Shown in pieces: positions 32,741-42,214 of a stretch of 64,000 nucleotides of DNA. The translations under genes were made by a program, and so were the position numbers. Each line of letters opens with the position of its first letter. Positions within the stretch are counted from its first letter, which is position 1. Source of the DNA: an uncultured Sphingomonadaceae bacterium (GTDB lineage: Bacteria > Pseudomonadota > Alphaproteobacteria > Sphingomonadales > Sphingomonadaceae); contig CANLCX010000002.1 in NCBI GenBank assembly GCA_947489315.1, positions 620,001 to 684,000 of the forward strand. The letters are read 5' to 3'. Below the pieces are notes generated by a model. It did not search any database, was not told where the DNA came from, and saw nothing but the letters and a program-made list of their open reading frames with translations.

Positions 32741-35700
32741 TTATCGATCTAGCAATACCGCCTCTATGCGTGTTCGAGCACTAACAGCCAACCGCTGAAT
32801 TCCTAGCTGCCTTGCAACGGCAAATGGGATATCTTCCACCTCCCCCAAATGTCGAGCAGCAAGACGAATCTCTTCGGCTGGAATGTCTTCAATGGATCGC
32901 GGGTTATCGCCATCTCCTGTCCGACGACAGTCATCAAAGTAACTGCGAGGGTCCTGTTGAACCTCTCGCGTCGGCCAATAGAAATTGAGCTTACCTGACT
33001 CCGTGTGGCAATAATAATTCCGGTTTGCGAGAACGACAATGCGCTGCCGAATCAAGCTTCCAGCCCGCTTGAAGTCATGGGCACGTGCGATACGTTGGAC
33101 TAGAACGAGATCACGAATAGGTGCTTCGACCGACATAACGTGCTCAATCAGCTCCATTAATATCTCAGTATAATGGTCATCGTGAAAATTGTCGGGAGAG
33201 ATTTTGTTTGCAAAATCTTCAAAACTGGCAATTTTGTATATTCTTTCAGTTTTGCCCTCATCAACTAAGTTTACTTTTGCCGCGGGCGCAACTTGCTCAG
33301 CGAAAAGCGTGCCAACGTTTGCGATGCCATCCATGTTCTCTTGCTTCGGCGTAAATTGACCAGCAGCAACATTATTCGAAACCGCTGGAGCTCTATGAGC
33401 TTCATCTTCATCATGTTTACCGTCAACCAACATATCGCCCAGTACTTCAGTTTGGGTAACCTCATCACTGACTACATCGTTTGTATTTTTCGCTTTCTCA
33501 GCCTTGGCTCGACTTTCCTCAAGAAGGGTTCTAAGTGCGTCATCCACTCGTTTTATGGCACCTTTCGCGTTAATCCATACATCGGTGGACCATATACGGA
33601 GCATAGACCAGCCAAGCCCCTCCAATACCGCTTGACGCACTTTGTCGCGATCACGGGCGGTTGCTGCGCTGTGATACATTGCGCCATCACATTCCACTCC
33701 GGCGAGATAGTCGCCAGGTCGATCAGGATGAACAATTCCCAGATCAATGCGAAAGCTGGATACGCCAATTTGTGGATGAACCTGCCAACCGAGTTCTTCC
33801 AAACCTCCTTTTACCATGTCTTCAAGTGGCGATTCTGTTTCTCCGACAGAACCTTGATGTGCTTCAGCAAGTGATTTCGGCCCTCGGTGCGCAAACTCGA
33901 CGTAGTGCTTTAGGTCGCGAACCGCCCGAGCGGAGGTCCGGTTCAAGTCAATCATGCCAGGATCAAACGAGGTAAAAAGCAACACTTCATCTCGCGCTCG
34001 TGTCACTGCCACGTTTAGTCGGCGCCAGCCTCCCTCCCGATTCAACGGTCCAAAATTCATAGACATCGTTGGCGCACCCGGTTCGACCGGCCCATATCCA
34101 ATGCCTAATATGATCAAATCGCGCTCGTCGCCCTGCACCGTCTCAAGGTTTTTCACAAAAACAGGCTCGGCACAATCATCGCCGAAATATTCCTCCAAGG
34201 CTGGTTTCGCTGAACGACGCTTGTCGAACAAGTCTTCAATCAGTGCCTGTTGCTGGCTGTTAAGCGTAACAACACCTATCGATTTACTACCGCTAGACAA
34301 CAGGCGCTTCTCAACTTCCGCCACAATAGCTTCAGCTTCGATGGTATTGGTCTGGCCTTTACCCTTTGCATAGATCCCCTCCACACGCCGCCAATGCACC
34401 GCACTGTCCTTTGTCTCTGGAGCTGGAAATGTGACCAGCTTATTGTCGTAATATTGGGAGTTGGAGAACGCGATCAGCGAGTCATGGCGGCTGCGATAGT
34501 GCCAATCTAGACTATGCTGTCGCAATCCGGCGGTGAGGCATTCCTCCAAAATACTCTCAAGATCTTCGTCAATATCTATATCAACCGCAGCAGATCCCTT
34601 TGTGAAAAAGCTAGTCGGCGGCATTTGGCGAGGATCACCGGCTACGATGAGCTGTTTTCCGCGCGCAATCGAACCAATCGCATCCCAAGGAGTGATCTGC
34701 GATGCCTCGTCAAAGATTACCAGATCGAACAACTCATGATCGGGAGGAAGATATTGTGCGATGGAAAGTGGACTCATTAACATACAGGGAGCGAGCGCGG
34801 TAAAATCGGTGCCCATTTCCTCGGCGAGCTGACGTACCGGCTTGTGCATGCGTTGTTTCGACAGTTCGTGCCTCAGTATCCCGAACCCCGATTTTCGTGC
34901 AACATCGTCTTTATCGGGCAAGCCTTGCATAGCACGCGCACGAACATAAAGAGCGGTTAATTTACCGATTTCGTCTGTGAGATTGCGGAAGGTTTCAATG
35001 CGATCTGCGTGTACACTCGACACAAATTGTTTCAGCAGCGGTTCCGCGTCGATCGCCCAATCACCAAACCATTTTGCATAAGCCGCTTCAAATGTTTTCA
35101 GAACATCTACTTGAACTCTCGCCTTTCCATTCTCTGCAATATGGTCCGCTAGAAGCTTTAGACCCGCGCTTTGGGCTTCCGCGCAAACTGTGTTCCATTG
35201 GCAAATCGCGTTCAAAGCCGATTGCTGGTTAATAATAGTATTGCAAGCTGTTTTCAGTTTTTCGAAATCGAGGAACTTTTCGTCACTCGCCGCCGCTTTC
35301 AAAAATCGCTCTGCAGCAGTCTCATATCCTTCGAGCGCATTTTCCAACGTCTGGCGCGCCTGAAAAACACTGCTACCCTCCTGCAATAGATCATTTGCAT
35401 CAACAACTAGCCCGCGGACTTTACCATTCCATTCTGCAAGATTGGCGGGAGATTTAGCCATGTTGGAAATGGCAGTCCTTAATACACCAGCCTGTTCTGC
35501 TACGATATTCAGTGTTTCTGGATCGCTTGCCAAATAATCAAAACCCGGAACATCAGTGATTTTCTTCGCAAGCTTATCAAGACTATCACGATGCTCTGAC
35601 AGACGCTCCAACACGGGTAAATCAAATTCTGGATCAGGCTTGTTCGCCGTGCCACCACTTTGCATTAGTTGACGAATAGTTTTCCGCTTCCCTAGCGAGC

Positions 35701-38700
35701 TCATGGGCCAATATCTTTCTTCCGCCGCGGCCCACTGTTGTGTCAATGAACCGTAATCGACGGCTATTTCGGCGTCGTCATGATAAGTGACGGAAAGTTG
35801 CGTGCGATCGCGCCAATATGTTTGACAAAGTTCGGCATATCGCTTGGCTTCATCACATTTATCTCGGTAATCTGGTGCAAAGGCAAATGCGAAATTTTGA
35901 CCCGCAGTCTGTGTCATAGCAGTCAGGAGCGCTCCAAATGCATGTGCACCGGCGGCATCCTGCACCTCCGGCATCAGTCCGCTAGCAGTTTCGGCTTTTT
36001 GAATTGCAGCCTCAAGTGATTGAACCGCAGATTTCAGTTCTCCAGCAGCGGCAACAATCTCACCCTGCCAACCGTTACTCCATTCCCGTTGATCAATTCC
36101 GCCAAATGTGTTCAGCGGCGTCTTTGGAAGGCCTGCAAAAACCAACTCCAGTCGTCTTGCGATATCGCGCATTGACTCCAATTGGACCTGATTGTGTTTC
36201 AACCCAGCGTCCCAATCAAATTTCGGCATATGCGCATCATGATCACGTGCAACGCGGCCAATCGCGTTATGGATCGTTAAGCCATTTGGCCAACGGTTGT
36301 GTAGGACCGCCACAACTGCATTCAGCTCATCGCGCAGCAGTCTAAGTCGGCGTGTTTCCTTGTCCCATTCCTGCTGTGATAATGTGCCGCGTACATCCCA
36401 TGCACTTTCCAGTTGTTTCAGCACTTCTGTCTTGGTGCTTTTGTGACTGTGCAACTCGAGGCATAGCTCTCCCAGCCCCACTTCTTCAAGGCGCCGGTAG
36501 ACCACGTCCAGCGCGGCTCGTTTCTCCGCAACAAAAAGCACGCGGCGGCCTTCAGCCAGATTTTGAGCGATCATATTTGCGATAGTTTGAGATTTCCCGG
36601 TGCCCGGCGGCCCATCCAGCACAAAATCATGCCCGTTCGCCGAAGCAATAATCGCGGATAGCTGAGATGAATCAGCAGGAAGTGGTGCAAACAGATCTGC
36701 AGGATCACAGCGGTCATCAAGACCGTTTGGATTGGGAAACGGATTTTCCGCATCATTATTTGCTGGAGTTGAGAAACTCTCTTTACTGCCCTCAAGCAAA
36801 TGCTTCACAACCGCATTTTCCTTGAGAAGCTCTCCTCGATCCACCAAATCCTTCCACATCAAATATTTGGAGAAAGAAAATATCCCGAGAACGATTTCTG
36901 GACTGACGTAAAAACCAGGAGAATCTTTGATCGAATGTCGTACCATGTTCCAGATACCGTTAACGTCAATCCCGCTGGAGTCTTTTGGCAATTCGCCATG
37001 CAAGCTCGGAATTTCAATCTCGAAATCTTGGCGCAACAGCTCCAATAACGTTAAATTGAAGCGCGGCTCGTCCTGATGCATTTCAATCTTCATGCCTGAT
37101 CGGACACTTTTGCGAATCAAAGTAATCGGAAGAAGTATCAGCGGAGCTCGATAGGATTTCTCATCTTCTGCATTTTTCTTCCAGCTGAGGAATCCCAAAG
37201 ATAGAAACAATGTATTTGCGCCACCCTCGTTCAAGTCAGATCGCGCGCCTCGATAAAGTTTGATCAATTCAACATCGAGCTTTTTGGAATCGAGATTGGA
37301 ATAGATTTCCTTGCTTTCCAAACCTTGCATCGCATGCTCTTTTTCAAGATCTTCGCGAGTCCGGCTGCGATGGATCTCGACATCTCTTCCGCCTATTTCG
37401 AGATCAGGCATTGTTTTCAGCGTGAATCTTTTTCCGTCGGCAAGCATGTCTTCGAGTCGTCCTGGATCAGGGCAAACTAAAGACACCGACCGACTTCGAG
37501 CTGGCAGGTTAAGCATCCGGTTTCGCGCAGTTAGATCGAGTAATTTTCGCTGCCACAGAACCAGTCGATCAACTTCATCCGGCTGGTCAACTTCTATTCT
37601 TGTGTCAAACGCAGAAAGCGTCGGAGCTTCATCAAGCGCTTCGGCGACACGAATGTCCGCATCACCATTCTGATTGATGCTGGTGTCAAAATAAGTGGCC
37701 AGCGGTTTGATCTTCTGCATCCTTGCTCGGCGAATATCTACGGCGAGTACAAACTTGTCTTCGCGATCTTCAGAAATTTGGCGCCTAGCCTCTGTAACCG
37801 CATCTCTGAATCGAGGCACTGGATTGGCCGTTACCAGCGTCGTCTCAAACAGCACCAACTCTTCCAAATCCACACGCGTACGTACCGCGGAGACTTCGTC
37901 GGTCGTCAGTTGAGCAAATTCCTGCGGCTGCAACCAGGCGCCTGCAAACGCGTGACCTTCGGTTAACACAACGACCGGGTTCAAACCGGCTTGCTCAATT
38001 GCAGCGGTGAAAAGCAGAGCTGTGTCGAGACACGTTCCAATGCGGCCATCAAGTATCGCGCTCGGTGTTCGAATTTTCTGACCGGATTGTTCAAAGCTAG
38101 CTGGCGGCAGAACATAGCTAAGGTCTAAGCCCGCTACCGCAGACCAAATCGCCGATACAATTTCATAAACTCGTGACTTTAATCCGCTATTGTATCCATC
38201 AATCGCAGCTTCCTTGCCAGCGCGACGCAGAACATCTGAGGCTGCCTTCAGGACTTTATCCGTTGCTGGATCGTTCGGCATTGCAAAAGCTGCCAACAAT
38301 TCGGGCATAGCCTCGCCGCCCCATTCATCGCTGGCGAGCAATACGAACTCAACTTTTGTTTTGGCTAGAATTAGAGCGTAATTTTGAACTCTGGAATCCT
38401 GAACCCTGTTCTCTATTGGAGCGACTTCCTCATCTTTCTCCAAAACAAATTCAAGGTAACCGCGCTCGCTTTCAGAGAGGTCCTTCACATAGTTTGCGCC
38501 AATATCAACGTTTCGATCCAAGATGCTTAACGTCTCACCGGCTCCAACGTGATCAATCATCCACTGGCGTTCTGTTATGAAATCAGGATCTGATATGAGC
38601 TTTAATCGAACATTTGTAAGTGCTTCAGAAGTATCGTTGATTATTGCAATTTCGCGTATAGGTGGCACGGAATTTTGCTGTGACACAAATCCGATTTTAT

Positions 38701-38734
38701 CGGCGGTATCTACTTCAATCCGAATATTTGTCAT
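32741..38734 (-). CDS. DUF4011 / SF1 helicase / Vsr-like nuclease / DUF3320 giant protein
   Basis: 1997 aa. Residues ~225-265 hold a transglutaminase/papain-like Cys and His pair (GRIGTCLDTALLF, TEGHAFAGAW). DUF4011 begins near 390 (LWQRKLLDLTARNRMLN). Walker A is at ~708 (LDGPPGTGKSQT), Walker B at ~1335 (DLVIFDEASQITPWD), and helicase motif WHYRSRHDSLIAF near 1415. A Vsr/MTES_1575-like nuclease core lies near 1660-1720 (RIDLGIVHP, GVECDGAMYHS, RDRDKVRQ), and DUF3320 from ~1840 (YTEILMELIEHVMSVE). Proteins of this architecture are found in defence islands and have been proposed as single-gene antiphage systems. Confidence 0.92.
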   Translation of the reverse strand: MTNIRIEVDTADKIGFVSQQNSVPPIREIAIINDTSEALTNVRLKLISDPDFITERQWMIDHVGAGETLSILDRNVDIGANYVKDLSESERGYLEFVLEKDEEVAPIENRVQDSRVQNYALILAKTKVEFVLLASDEWGGEAMPELLAAFAMPNDPATDKVLKAASDVLRRAGKEAAIDGYNSGLKSRVYEIVSAIWSAVAGLDLSYVLPPASFEQSGQKIRTPSAILDGRIGTCLDTALLFTAAIEQAGLNPVVVLTEGHAFAGAWLQPQEFAQLTTDEVSAVRTRVDLEELVLFETTLVTANPVPRFRDAVTEARRQISEDREDKFVLAVDIRRARMQKIKPLATYFDTSINQNGDADIRVAEALDEAPTLSAFDTRIEVDQPDEVDRLVLWQRKLLDLTARNRMLNLPARSRSVSLVCPDPGRLEDMLADGKRFTLKTMPDLEIGGRDVEIHRSRTREDLEKEHAMQGLESKEIYSNLDSKKLDVELIKLYRGARSDLNEGGANTLFLSLGFLSWKKNAEDEKSYRAPLILLPITLIRKSVRSGMKIEMHQDEPRFNLTLLELLRQDFEIEIPSLHGELPKDSSGIDVNGIWNMVRHSIKDSPGFYVSPEIVLGIFSFSKYLMWKDLVDRGELLKENAVVKHLLEGSKESFSTPANNDAENPFPNPNGLDDRCDPADLFAPLPADSSQLSAIIASANGHDFVLDGPPGTGKSQTIANMIAQNLAEGRRVLFVAEKRAALDVVYRRLEEVGLGELCLELHSHKSTKTEVLKQLESAWDVRGTLSQQEWDKETRRLRLLRDELNAVVAVLHNRWPNGLTIHNAIGRVARDHDAHMPKFDWDAGLKHNQVQLESMRDIARRLELVFAGLPKTPLNTFGGIDQREWSNGWQGEIVAAAGELKSAVQSLEAAIQKAETASGLMPEVQDAAGAHAFGALLTAMTQTAGQNFAFAFAPDYRDKCDEAKRYAELCQTYWRDRTQLSVTYHDDAEIAVDYGSLTQQWAAAEERYWPMSSLGKRKTIRQLMQSGGTANKPDPEFDLPVLERLSEHRDSLDKLAKKITDVPGFDYLASDPETLNIVAEQAGVLRTAISNMAKSPANLAEWNGKVRGLVVDANDLLQEGSSVFQARQTLENALEGYETAAERFLKAAASDEKFLDFEKLKTACNTIINQQSALNAICQWNTVCAEAQSAGLKLLADHIAENGKARVQVDVLKTFEAAYAKWFGDWAIDAEPLLKQFVSSVHADRIETFRNLTDEIGKLTALYVRARAMQGLPDKDDVARKSGFGILRHELSKQRMHKPVRQLAEEMGTDFTALAPCMLMSPLSIAQYLPPDHELFDLVIFDEASQITPWDAIGSIARGKQLIVAGDPRQMPPTSFFTKGSAAVDIDIDEDLESILEECLTAGLRQHSLDWHYRSRHDSLIAFSNSQYYDNKLVTFPAPETKDSAVHWRRVEGIYAKGKGQTNTIEAEAIVAEVEKRLLSSGSKSIGVVTLNSQQQALIEDLFDKRRSAKPALEEYFGDDCAEPVFVKNLETVQGDERDLIILGIGYGPVEPGAPTMSMNFGPLNREGGWRRLNVAVTRARDEVLLFTSFDPGMIDLNRTSARAVRDLKHYVEFAHRGPKSLAEAHQGSVGETESPLEDMVKGGLEELGWQVHPQIGVSSFRIDLGIVHPDRPGDYLAGVECDGAMYHSAATARDRDKVRQAVLEGLGWSMLRIWSTDVWINAKGAIKRVDDALRTLLEESRAKAEKAKNTNDVVSDEVTQTEVLGDMLVDGKHDEDEAHRAPAVSNNVAAGQFTPKQENMDGIANVGTLFAEQVAPAAKVNLVDEGKTERIYKIASFEDFANKISPDNFHDDHYTEILMELIEHVMSVEAPIRDLVLVQRIARAHDFKRAGSLIRQRIVVLANRNYYCHTESGKLNFYWPTREVQQDPRSYFDDCRRTGDGDNPRSIEDIPAEEIRLAARHLGEVEDIPFAVARQLGIQRLAVSARTRIEAVLLDR

Positions 38735-38872
38735 TTATGCCCCAGAATACTTATTTCGAATACTGGACCAATTCTGCAAATTGATCTTTGTGATTCGAGT
38801 TGAAGTCTAACTGGGTTTTTAGAAAAAGTATAACTAACATAAAAAGAGTAAGATCACTCTCATGTTTTGAGA

Positions 38873-39106
38873 TTATACTTCGGCTAAGGAAGCCAAAATC
38901 ACCGCGCTGGCGGCCATTAAGAGGATTTCAATTTCCTGCCCGATCGATTGAAGATCGGCAACAGCTTCAACAATATGATCAGATGTGGTTTGGGGCGATT
39001 GTCCTCCAATCGCCACCTCATGAGCATCCTCAATCCTAGCGGTCACCAGTGCAAACAATGCGGTTCGCACCTTTATCGGATCAATTTCATCGTCTGTATC
39101 TGTCAT
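38873..39106 (-). CDS. Small acidic protein, unrecognised
   Basis: A frame of 77 codons from ATG 39106 (MTDTDDEIDPIKVRTALFA): an acidic N-terminus, then amphipathic helices with a hydrophobic C-terminal end (IEILLMAASAVILASLAEV). An in-frame ATG at 39142 would add 12 residues. It lies between the giant helicase and the recombinase module and may belong to the mobile module. No family is recognised. Confidence 0.5.
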   Translation of the reverse strand: MTDTDDEIDPIKVRTALFALVTARIEDAHEVAIGGQSPQTTSDHIVEAVADLQSIGQEIEILLMAASAVILASLAEV

Positions 39107-39311
39107 GTGCCAACCCATGCTCGACTTGGCATGAAAGTCCATATGCAGCTTTTAGAATTACGCGGATAAACCACTGGACTTCGGCGTTGGTTCGAGCATT
39201 GCTGTTGGTGTCGCAGGAATCTAAAGCGACAGGCCGCCCGCTCTATTTAGCGATCCGCGGCTCGGGTCAGTGGGAGCGCTGGAAAGTCCAGCACCAAGCT
39301 GGAGAACCTCA

Positions 39312-39560
39312 ATGTCATCAACCAAATTAAAACCTCAAACCAAGTCCGCAAAAGTCATCACGCTGCTGTCGCGAGCGAAAGGCGCTACTCTCGATGAGAT
39401 ATGCAAAGCAACAAACTGGCAGCAACATAGCGTCCGTGCATTTCTGACAGGCCTGCGCAAGAAGGGTTATGTGCTCGCACGCGAACAGCGTGGTGAAGAT
39501 GGCACAGCCTACCGCATCACACAAAACCCAAGCAATCAACGCGCCAAAGGTTCAGCATGA
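39312..39560 (+). CDS. DUF3489 domain protein (winged-helix-like)
   Basis: An 82-aa protein (KSAKVITLLSRAKGATLDEICKATNWQQHSVRAFLTGLRKKGY) with the DUF3489 helix-turn-helix look. GGAG precedes the ATG. In sphingomonads and rhizobia DUF3489 genes sit just before DUF2924 and a large serine recombinase, as here; the stop overlaps the next start (ATGA). It is probably a DNA-binding accessory factor of the recombinase. Confidence 0.88.
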   Translation: MSSTKLKPQTKSAKVITLLSRAKGATLDEICKATNWQQHSVRAFLTGLRKKGYVLAREQRGEDGTAYRITQNPSNQRAKGSA

Positions 39561-40015
39561 CCGTGCTCGACGATCGATTGATGGAACTCATGACCATGCC
39601 CCCCGCCCAGTTGCGGTCTGCATGGCGCGATACGTTCAAGTCACCCGCCCCTGATATCGGACCGGACCTGCTCCGACGCGGCATCGCCAATCGACTGCAG
39701 GAACGTGTCCACGGTAGCCTGACCGGTGCTACCAAACGTGAGATCGAGCGCCTTCGCAAGCGCATCGAACGAACCGGCAAAGCTGGTCACATGCATGCAA
39801 TCTCCCTCAAGACAGGAACGCGGCTCGTTCGATCATGGAATAGCAAAAGCTATCACGTACTGGTCTGTGATGATGGCTTTGAGTTTGAAGGCCGACATTC
39901 TGCAAGCCTCAGCCATATCGCACGCGAGATAACCGGCGCGCATTGGTCTGGTCCTCGGTTCTTTGGATTGAAGAAGCGGAGTGGATACAAGCCGAAAGTG
40001 CTCGCAAATGGTTGA
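39557..40015 (+). CDS. DUF2924 domain protein
   Basis: 152 aa, with the DUF2924 features: LMTMPPAQLRSAWRDTF, PDLLRRGIANRLQERVHG, then a compact beta domain (GTRLVRSWNSKSYHVLVCDDGFEFEG, SLSHIAREITGAHWSGPRFFGL). Its function is not established, but it is a constant companion of large serine recombinases. ATGA overlap with DUF3489 upstream and an 8-base overlap with the recombinase downstream mark a tight operon. Confidence 0.92.
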   Translation: MTVLDDRLMELMTMPPAQLRSAWRDTFKSPAPDIGPDLLRRGIANRLQERVHGSLTGATKREIERLRKRIERTGKAGHMHAISLKTGTRLVRSWNSKSYHVLVCDDGFEFEGRHSASLSHIAREITGAHWSGPRFFGLKKRSGYKPKVLANG

Positions 40016-41630
40016 ACGCACCAAACGCAAGCGGTGTGCGATCTACACTCGCAAATCGACAGAAGATGGCCTGGAGCAAGACTTTAACAGTCTGCATGCA
40101 CAGCGAGAAGCTTGTGCCGCCTATATATTGAGCCAAGCTAGCGAAGGTTGGGAAGCTGTTCCTGAGCTTTATGATGATGGTGGATGGTCTGGCGGTAACA
40201 TGGACCGCCCAGCCCTTGTCCAACTGCTTGACGATGTCAAAGCCGATAAAGTCGATATCATCGTGGTCTATAAAGTTGATCGCCTAACCCGTGCGCTGGC
40301 GGACTTCGCAAAAATCGTCGAGATACTAGATGAAAACGAAGCGAGCTTCGTCAGCGTGACTCAATCGTTCAATACAACAACCAGCATGGGAAGACTGACA
40401 CTTAACGTGCTTCTCTCCTTCGCGCAGTTTGAACGCGAAGTCACCGGCGAACGCATCCGCGACAAAGTTGCGGCATCTAAGAAGAAAGGCATGTGGATGG
40501 GCGGTGGTGTTCCATTCGGATATGATGTGAAGGAACGCCAGCTCCTGATCAATAGGGCTGAAGCTGAAAAGGTGCGGCTTGTTTTTGAGCGATATGCACA
40601 GCTTAAATCGGTACCACAGCTAGTTGATGAACTGGCTGCAAAAAATATTAGGACCAGAACCCGCGTATCTAAATCCGGACGGATCGCCGGTGGCATCCAC
40701 TTCAAAACAGGTACTTTGACCCATCTTCTCCAGAACCCGGTTTATGTTGGAAAGGTTCGACATAAGGACAAAATCTATGATGGAATGCATCAGCCCATCA
40801 TTTCGGATGAGCTGTTCCAACGTGTTCAATCCATCTTTGCAGAAAACCGGCACGATAATGCGCTCGGTAAGAAGAGCCGCAACCCCAGTCTGCTAACAGG
40901 CATCATAACCGATCCGGATGGCAAGCCAATGACACCGACCCACGCGATGAGAGAAACTAAGCGCTATCGCTACTATGTGACGCGAACATCTCCTGGAGAC
41001 AAATCTAACAAATGGAGATTACCCGCTGGAGAAATCGAACGATTCGTAATTGAAGCGATTGCGAAACAGCTCGTTAGAGGTAGTTGCATGGGAACTGATG
41101 ATGCCCGAGAATTGGAAGTTCAGGTCGATCTGGATCGAAAAACGTCAATCGACCTGCCCGCGATGTCTATCACCGAACAACGCGAATTATTGCTCAACTG
41201 TAAAACACGCGTTGCTATCAACGTCGAAACAATCTCAATCGAATTTGAGCCTCCCAATCAGGATCAACCGGTCAACCTTTCGATCGAAGCAAAACTAGTC
41301 AGCAGAGGATCAGAGGTGAGATTAGCAATTGCACTGGATGATGGACCTATCAAACGTGATCCCGATCCCGTGTTGCTCAGACTGATCGCTCACGCTTTCG
41401 CAGCGCAGGACCTTCTGGTTCGAGGAACATCCTCGCCAATGGTTAATCACTATAAGCAGCGGCATTTGCAGCAGCTTGTCAGGCTAAGCTTCATGGCTCC
41501 CGACATTATGTCTGCGATAGTTGATGGAACACAACCCCCTGACCTCACAGGACGCAAGATCATGCGTATCAACAAAATCCCACTAGACTGGGCCGGGCAA
41601 CGCAAGATGTTTGGGTTTCCAGCCACTTAA
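40008..41630 (+). CDS. Large serine recombinase
   Basis: 540 aa. The resolvase-type N-terminal domain has the nucleophile region YTRKSTEDGLEQDFNSLHAQREAC and YKVDRLTRAL. The recombinase domain (GGGVPFGYDV, TGTLTHLLQNPVYVGKVRHKD) follows. The zinc-ribbon Cys pairs often present in this family are not evident. Such enzymes integrate or excise mobile elements or invert DNA. With DUF3489 and DUF2924 it is the probable mobilising unit of the island to its left. ATG at 40008 overlaps DUF2924. Confidence 0.93.
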   Translation: MVERTKRKRCAIYTRKSTEDGLEQDFNSLHAQREACAAYILSQASEGWEAVPELYDDGGWSGGNMDRPALVQLLDDVKADKVDIIVVYKVDRLTRALADFAKIVEILDENEASFVSVTQSFNTTTSMGRLTLNVLLSFAQFEREVTGERIRDKVAASKKKGMWMGGGVPFGYDVKERQLLINRAEAEKVRLVFERYAQLKSVPQLVDELAAKNIRTRTRVSKSGRIAGGIHFKTGTLTHLLQNPVYVGKVRHKDKIYDGMHQPIISDELFQRVQSIFAENRHDNALGKKSRNPSLLTGIITDPDGKPMTPTHAMRETKRYRYYVTRTSPGDKSNKWRLPAGEIERFVIEAIAKQLVRGSCMGTDDARELEVQVDLDRKTSIDLPAMSITEQRELLLNCKTRVAINVETISIEFEPPNQDQPVNLSIEAKLVSRGSEVRLAIALDDGPIKRDPDPVLLRLIAHAFAAQDLLVRGTSSPMVNHYKQRHLQQLVRLSFMAPDIMSAIVDGTQPPDLTGRKIMRINKIPLDWAGQRKMFGFPAT

Positions 41631-41832
41631 AAACTTCCCAATTCCGCAAGTGCATCTGGACTCCAATATTTGGGCCATTGAGACACTTGGCCAATTTGCC
41701 CCAACATCGTGGATGACAAATGCTCTCTGGCGACAAGGCTCACGCATCATCGTCTACTAACTGACAGAAATATAGGGATAAAACCCGCACTCCATTCACT
41801 TGGTGTGAGACTTTGAATTCTAAGAAAAAAAG
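41631..41832. other. Junction between the recombinase and tRNA-Phe
   Basis: A start-less plus-strand frame ending at TAA 41758-41760 (SNIWAIETLGQFAPTSW) looks protein-like but is not identifiable. No copy of the tRNA 3' end was noticed here or at the left side of the island, so tRNA-Phe cannot be shown to be the attachment site. Confidence 0.35.
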
Positions 41833-41908
41833 TGGTGCCCGAAGGCGGATTCGAACCACCGACACAGCGATTTTCAGTCGCTTGCTCTACCAACTGAGCT
41901 ATTCGGGC
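41833..41908 (-). tRNA. tRNA-Phe (GAA)
   Basis: A 76-base tRNA on the minus strand beginning GCCCGAATAGCTCAG and ending GGGCACCA with encoded CCA. The acceptor arms pair, the anticodon loop is CTGAAAATC with anticodon GAA, and the T arm is GGTTCGAATCC. It lies about 200 bases downstream of the serine recombinase. Confidence 0.97.
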
Positions 41909-42007
41909 AACGGGTGGGATGAATGGACCCACCGAATTGGAAGCGCCGCTATAGGCGGGGCTTGTATGGCTTGTCCAGCCTAAAAATAGCCGTTTTTCAA
42001 AGCCGCT

Positions 42008-42211
42008 TCAGGACTCCCCGTCACGGCCTGTATCTCCTGAAAAATGATCGGCCAATTGGTCCGGCGAAACTGCCGGTCCGGGGACTTTATAGCCCTCCCC
42101 TAACCATTGCAGCAGATCGCGGTCTTTGCAGCCTGCGCTGCAGAAAGGCGTGAATTCTGGCGACTGTGGTTTGCGGCAGACCGGACATTTCGAGGCGCGC
42201 GTGCTGGGCAA
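42008..42211 (-). CDS. yacG: DNA gyrase inhibitor YacG
   Basis: A 67-aa zinc protein with CPVC and CSAGC Cys pairs (KCPVCRKP, PFCSAGCKDRDLLQWLGEGY), the YacG signature. YacG binds GyrB and inhibits gyrase. The start is TTG at 42211, three bases after the stop of the upstream transporter gene, with CAGGG about 8 bases before it; no ATG is available. Confidence 0.92.
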   Translation of the reverse strand: MPSTRASKCPVCRKPQSPEFTPFCSAGCKDRDLLQWLGEGYKVPGPAVSPDQLADHFSGDTGRDGES

Positions 42212-42214
42212 GGT

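Noticed and set aside
41833-41908. tRNA-Phe as attachment site of the island
   Set aside because: No repeated tRNA 3' end was noticed at the other side, and large serine recombinases usually do not use tRNA genes.
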